DNA of 5,600 nucleotides from Microbacteriaceae bacterium UBA6152. Its GTDB lineage: Bacteria > Actinomycetota > Actinomycetes > Actinomycetales > Microbacteriaceae. The notes beneath the pieces are model-generated. The model had not been told where the DNA came from, did no database searches, and saw only the letters and a program-made list of their open reading frames with translations. The stretch spans positions 25,841 to 31,440 of the forward strand of contig DIUS01000150.1 in NCBI GenBank assembly GCA_002423075.1, given 5' to 3'. Of the stretch, positions 3,931 through 5,600 are shown one piece after another (within the stretch, counting starts at the first letter, position 1; the number at the start of each line of letters is the position of its first letter). Both the position numbers and the translations under genes were made by a program.

Positions 3931-5583
3931 TCAACGCCCGCGGCGCAGTCGGCGCATCACGGGGTCGGTGATTGCCGAGAATTCGGGGATGCGCATCGCG
4001 CGCAGCGCACCGCCATAGACGAGCGTCATGGCGACCGCGATGAGCACCATCGTGCCGCCGGCGGCCAGCTCGCTCGCCCGTGCACTGCCGGCTGGGTCGT
4101 AGGCGCCGAGCGACCAGCCCAGCAGCACCCCGACGAGCGCGGCGGGAATCGACGCGAGTGCGTACTGCCCGAGGCGCGGCACGATAGCGCGGCCGCCGAT
4201 GCCCTGCAGTCGTCGTCGCAGCAGGACGATGCCGAGCAGGCACTGCACGGTGCCGGCGAATGAGGTAACGAGGGCGAGGCCGATCGCGATGTGCGGAGTG
4301 GGCGCCATCGACACGAGCAGCGCTCCACCCACGAAGACGAGGGCCTGCACGACCTGGATCACAAAGGGCGTGCGCGTATCGTTCAACGCGTAGAACACGC
4401 GCTGCACGACGAACAGCACGGTGAACGGGATGAGCCCGATGACGTACGCAGAGATCACGAGCGCCATCGCATCGACGACTGCCTGGTCGCTGCCGAAGAG
4501 GCGGGCGAAGGGTGCGGCGACGACGAGCAGACCCGCGGCGGCGAGCACCATGATCATGAGGATGCGCCGCAGAGATTCGCTGACGTCGGCGCGCACCGCA
4601 CTGCGATCGCCGTCGCGGGCATGCGCGCTCATGCGCGTGAAGTAGGCGGTGGCGAGCGAGACGGTGACGACCGAGTGCGGCAGCATGAAGATGAGCCACG
4701 AGAAGCGCAGCACGGCGAGCGAGGGGTCGTCACCGGCGGCGGCGAGCGAAGCGACGTTCGCCTGCACGATGCCCGCGAGTTGCGTCACGATGACCATGCC
4801 GAACACCCAGCCGGCAGCGCGGCCCGTGTCGCGCAGTCCCACGCCGCGCCAGCGGAAGTCGGGGCGGTAGCGCAAGCCCGCGCGGCGCCAGAAGAAAGTT
4901 AGCACGAGGGCTTGAGCCGCGATGCCGAGGGTCGCCGAGCCAGCGAGCACGCCGATCATCGCGGGGGTCCATGCCGTGGCGTCTTTGACGTCGGCAGAGA
5001 AAAGCTGCGTGAACGCGACGAGTCCCGCGATCGTCACGACGTTGTTGAGCGCGGGTGCCCAGGTGAAGGGGCCGAACACCTTGCGAGCGTTGAGCACTTC
5101 GCCGAGTAACGCGTAAAGCGCGTAGAACAGCACTTGCGGCAGGCACCAGTAGGCGAACGCGACGGCGAGGGCGAGTTCGTCGTCAGAGAAGCCCCGGCCA
5201 CCGCCGCCCGCCTGCTGCGCATAGAGGGCCACCAGAAGCGGGGCCGCGAGCGTGGCGATGACGGCGGCGGCGAGAAAGACAACGACACCGAGGGTGACGA
5301 GCTTGTTGACGAACCGGGTGCCGCCGTCGTCGTTCAGCCCGGCCTTGACGATCTGAGGCACGAGCACAGCACTGAGCACCCCGCCCGCGACGATCGCATA
5401 GATGTTGTTCGGCAGCTGGTTCGCCAGCGCGAAAGCGTCGGCGCCGGCGCCGACCGTACCGATGGTCTGCGCAAGCACCACGGCGCTCACGAAGCCCAGC
5501 AGGCGTGAGACGACCGTGCCCGACGCGAGCATCATGCTCGCTCGGCCGATACCCCCGTTGTCGGAGACTTCGGGCGCGCTCAC
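3931..5583 (-). CDS. murJ: Lipid II flippase MurJ (MviN family)
   Basis: The 550-residue polytopic membrane protein is mostly hydrophobic helices, as expected for the 14-helix MOP-superfamily flippase that moves lipid II across the cytoplasmic membrane. Family marks include SRLLGF (26-31, Arg27 matching E. coli Arg18), DAFALANQLPN (49-59, Asp49 matching Asp39), LPHSVVTVSLATAYF (301-315) and FYALNDTRTP (397-406). By hand alignment E. coli Arg24 and Arg52 correspond to Ser33 and Tyr62. The chain ends at MRRLRRGR, so the long cytoplasmic pseudokinase and extracellular domains of mycobacterial MviN are absent. The start is GTG at 5583, whose GTGA overlaps the stop of the upstream gene; GAGAG (5597-5593) may serve as ribosome binding site. 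The upstream ATG at 5590 is out of frame. Translation is probably coupled to the upstream gene. Confidence 0.95.
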   Translation of the reverse strand: MSAPEVSDNGGIGRASMMLASGTVVSRLLGFVSAVVLAQTIGTVGAGADAFALANQLPNNIYAIVAGGVLSAVLVPQIVKAGLNDDGGTRFVNKLVTLGVVVFLAAAVIATLAAPLLVALYAQQAGGGGRGFSDDELALAVAFAYWCLPQVLFYALYALLGEVLNARKVFGPFTWAPALNNVVTIAGLVAFTQLFSADVKDATAWTPAMIGVLAGSATLGIAAQALVLTFFWRRAGLRYRPDFRWRGVGLRDTGRAAGWVFGMVIVTQLAGIVQANVASLAAAGDDPSLAVLRFSWLIFMLPHSVVTVSLATAYFTRMSAHARDGDRSAVRADVSESLRRILMIMVLAAAGLLVVAAPFARLFGSDQAVVDAMALVISAYVIGLIPFTVLFVVQRVFYALNDTRTPFVIQVVQALVFVGGALLVSMAPTPHIAIGLALVTSFAGTVQCLLGIVLLRRRLQGIGGRAIVPRLGQYALASIPAALVGVLLGWSLGAYDPAGSARASELAAGGTMVLIAVAMTLVYGGALRAMRIPEFSAITDPVMRRLRRGR

Positions 5584-5600
5584 GACGCATCGCTCTCGGT
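5580..5600 (-). CDS. C-terminal end of an unidentified upstream gene (partial)
   Basis: In the minus-strand frame ending in TGA at 5582-5580 the last codons read TESDAS. The stop overlaps the murJ GTG start as GTGA, the usual 4-bp overlap of translationally coupled genes. In many actinobacteria the gene before murJ encodes a large secreted or membrane protein of unknown function (DUF6049 type, Rv3909-like in mycobacteria). Six residues cannot confirm this; the overlap and conserved order are the only support. Confidence 0.4.
   Translation of the reverse strand, partial: TESDAS

Noticed and set aside
3677..4699. 340-codon open frame on the minus strand crossing the murJ-trxB gap
   Set aside because: It overlaps both murJ and trxB in another frame; the product is an Arg/Ala-rich low-complexity string typical of a shadow frame.
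5183..5590. Minus-strand frame starting at ATG 5590
   Set aside because: It is out of frame with murJ and encodes an Arg-rich shadow; the murJ frame from GTG 5583 carries the conserved MurJ motifs.
1..5600. Mobile elements, CRISPR arrays, tRNA or rRNA genes, DnaA boxes
   Set aside because: No spaced direct repeats, transposase motifs, cloverleaf sequences or TTATCCACA-like boxes were seen on either strand by eye.

Overview
The window looks like chromosomal DNA from a high-GC actinobacterium, most likely of the family Microbacteriaceae. It is dense housekeeping sequence with no mobile element, CRISPR array, tRNA or rRNA. The clue to its place is the gene order. Reading along the minus strand it runs murJ, trxB, trxA, a PLP aminotransferase and a Ddl-type ligase, converging on the last codons of a plus-strand gene that is probably parB. 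This is the actinobacterial origin-proximal block (compare mviN, sigM, trxB2, trxC, cwlM and parB of Mycobacterium tuberculosis). The taxon and the parB call rest on synteny and memory of family features, not on a search.

Layout from left to right: (1) 1-49, C-terminal end of a plus-strand gene, probably parB. Its stop shares a palindromic CTAG with the stop of the convergent ddl. (2) 46-2333, a closely spaced minus-strand pair: a fold-type I aminotransferase followed 5 bp later by a D-Ala-D-Ala-ligase-like ATP-grasp enzyme with several substituted active-site positions. (3) 2334-2491, a 158-bp intergenic region with four stem-loops, one of them a good intrinsic terminator for trxA with a UUCG loop. 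(4) 2492-3800, the trxB-trxA operon: thioredoxin reductase and thioredoxin, both with intact CxxC active sites and good ribosome binding sites. (5) 3801-3930, the trxB leader and promoter region, with a GGAAT-N18-GTT match to the SigR/SigH-type ECF promoter consensus. (6) 3931-5583, murJ, the lipid II flippase, whose GTG start overlaps the stop of a further minus-strand gene running off the right edge.

Functionally the window joins two themes: peptidoglycan synthesis (MurJ and the Ddl-like ligase) and thiol redox balance (TrxB reduces TrxA with NADPH). The ECF-type promoter suggests the redox pair is induced by disulfide stress, while murJ is translated with its upstream neighbour and the aminotransferase-ligase pair is probably transcribed separately after the trxA terminator.

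I did not find a clearly new system. The best leads are the aminotransferase-ligase pair with its altered catalytic site and hairpin-rich leader, and the architecture of the trxB promoter.
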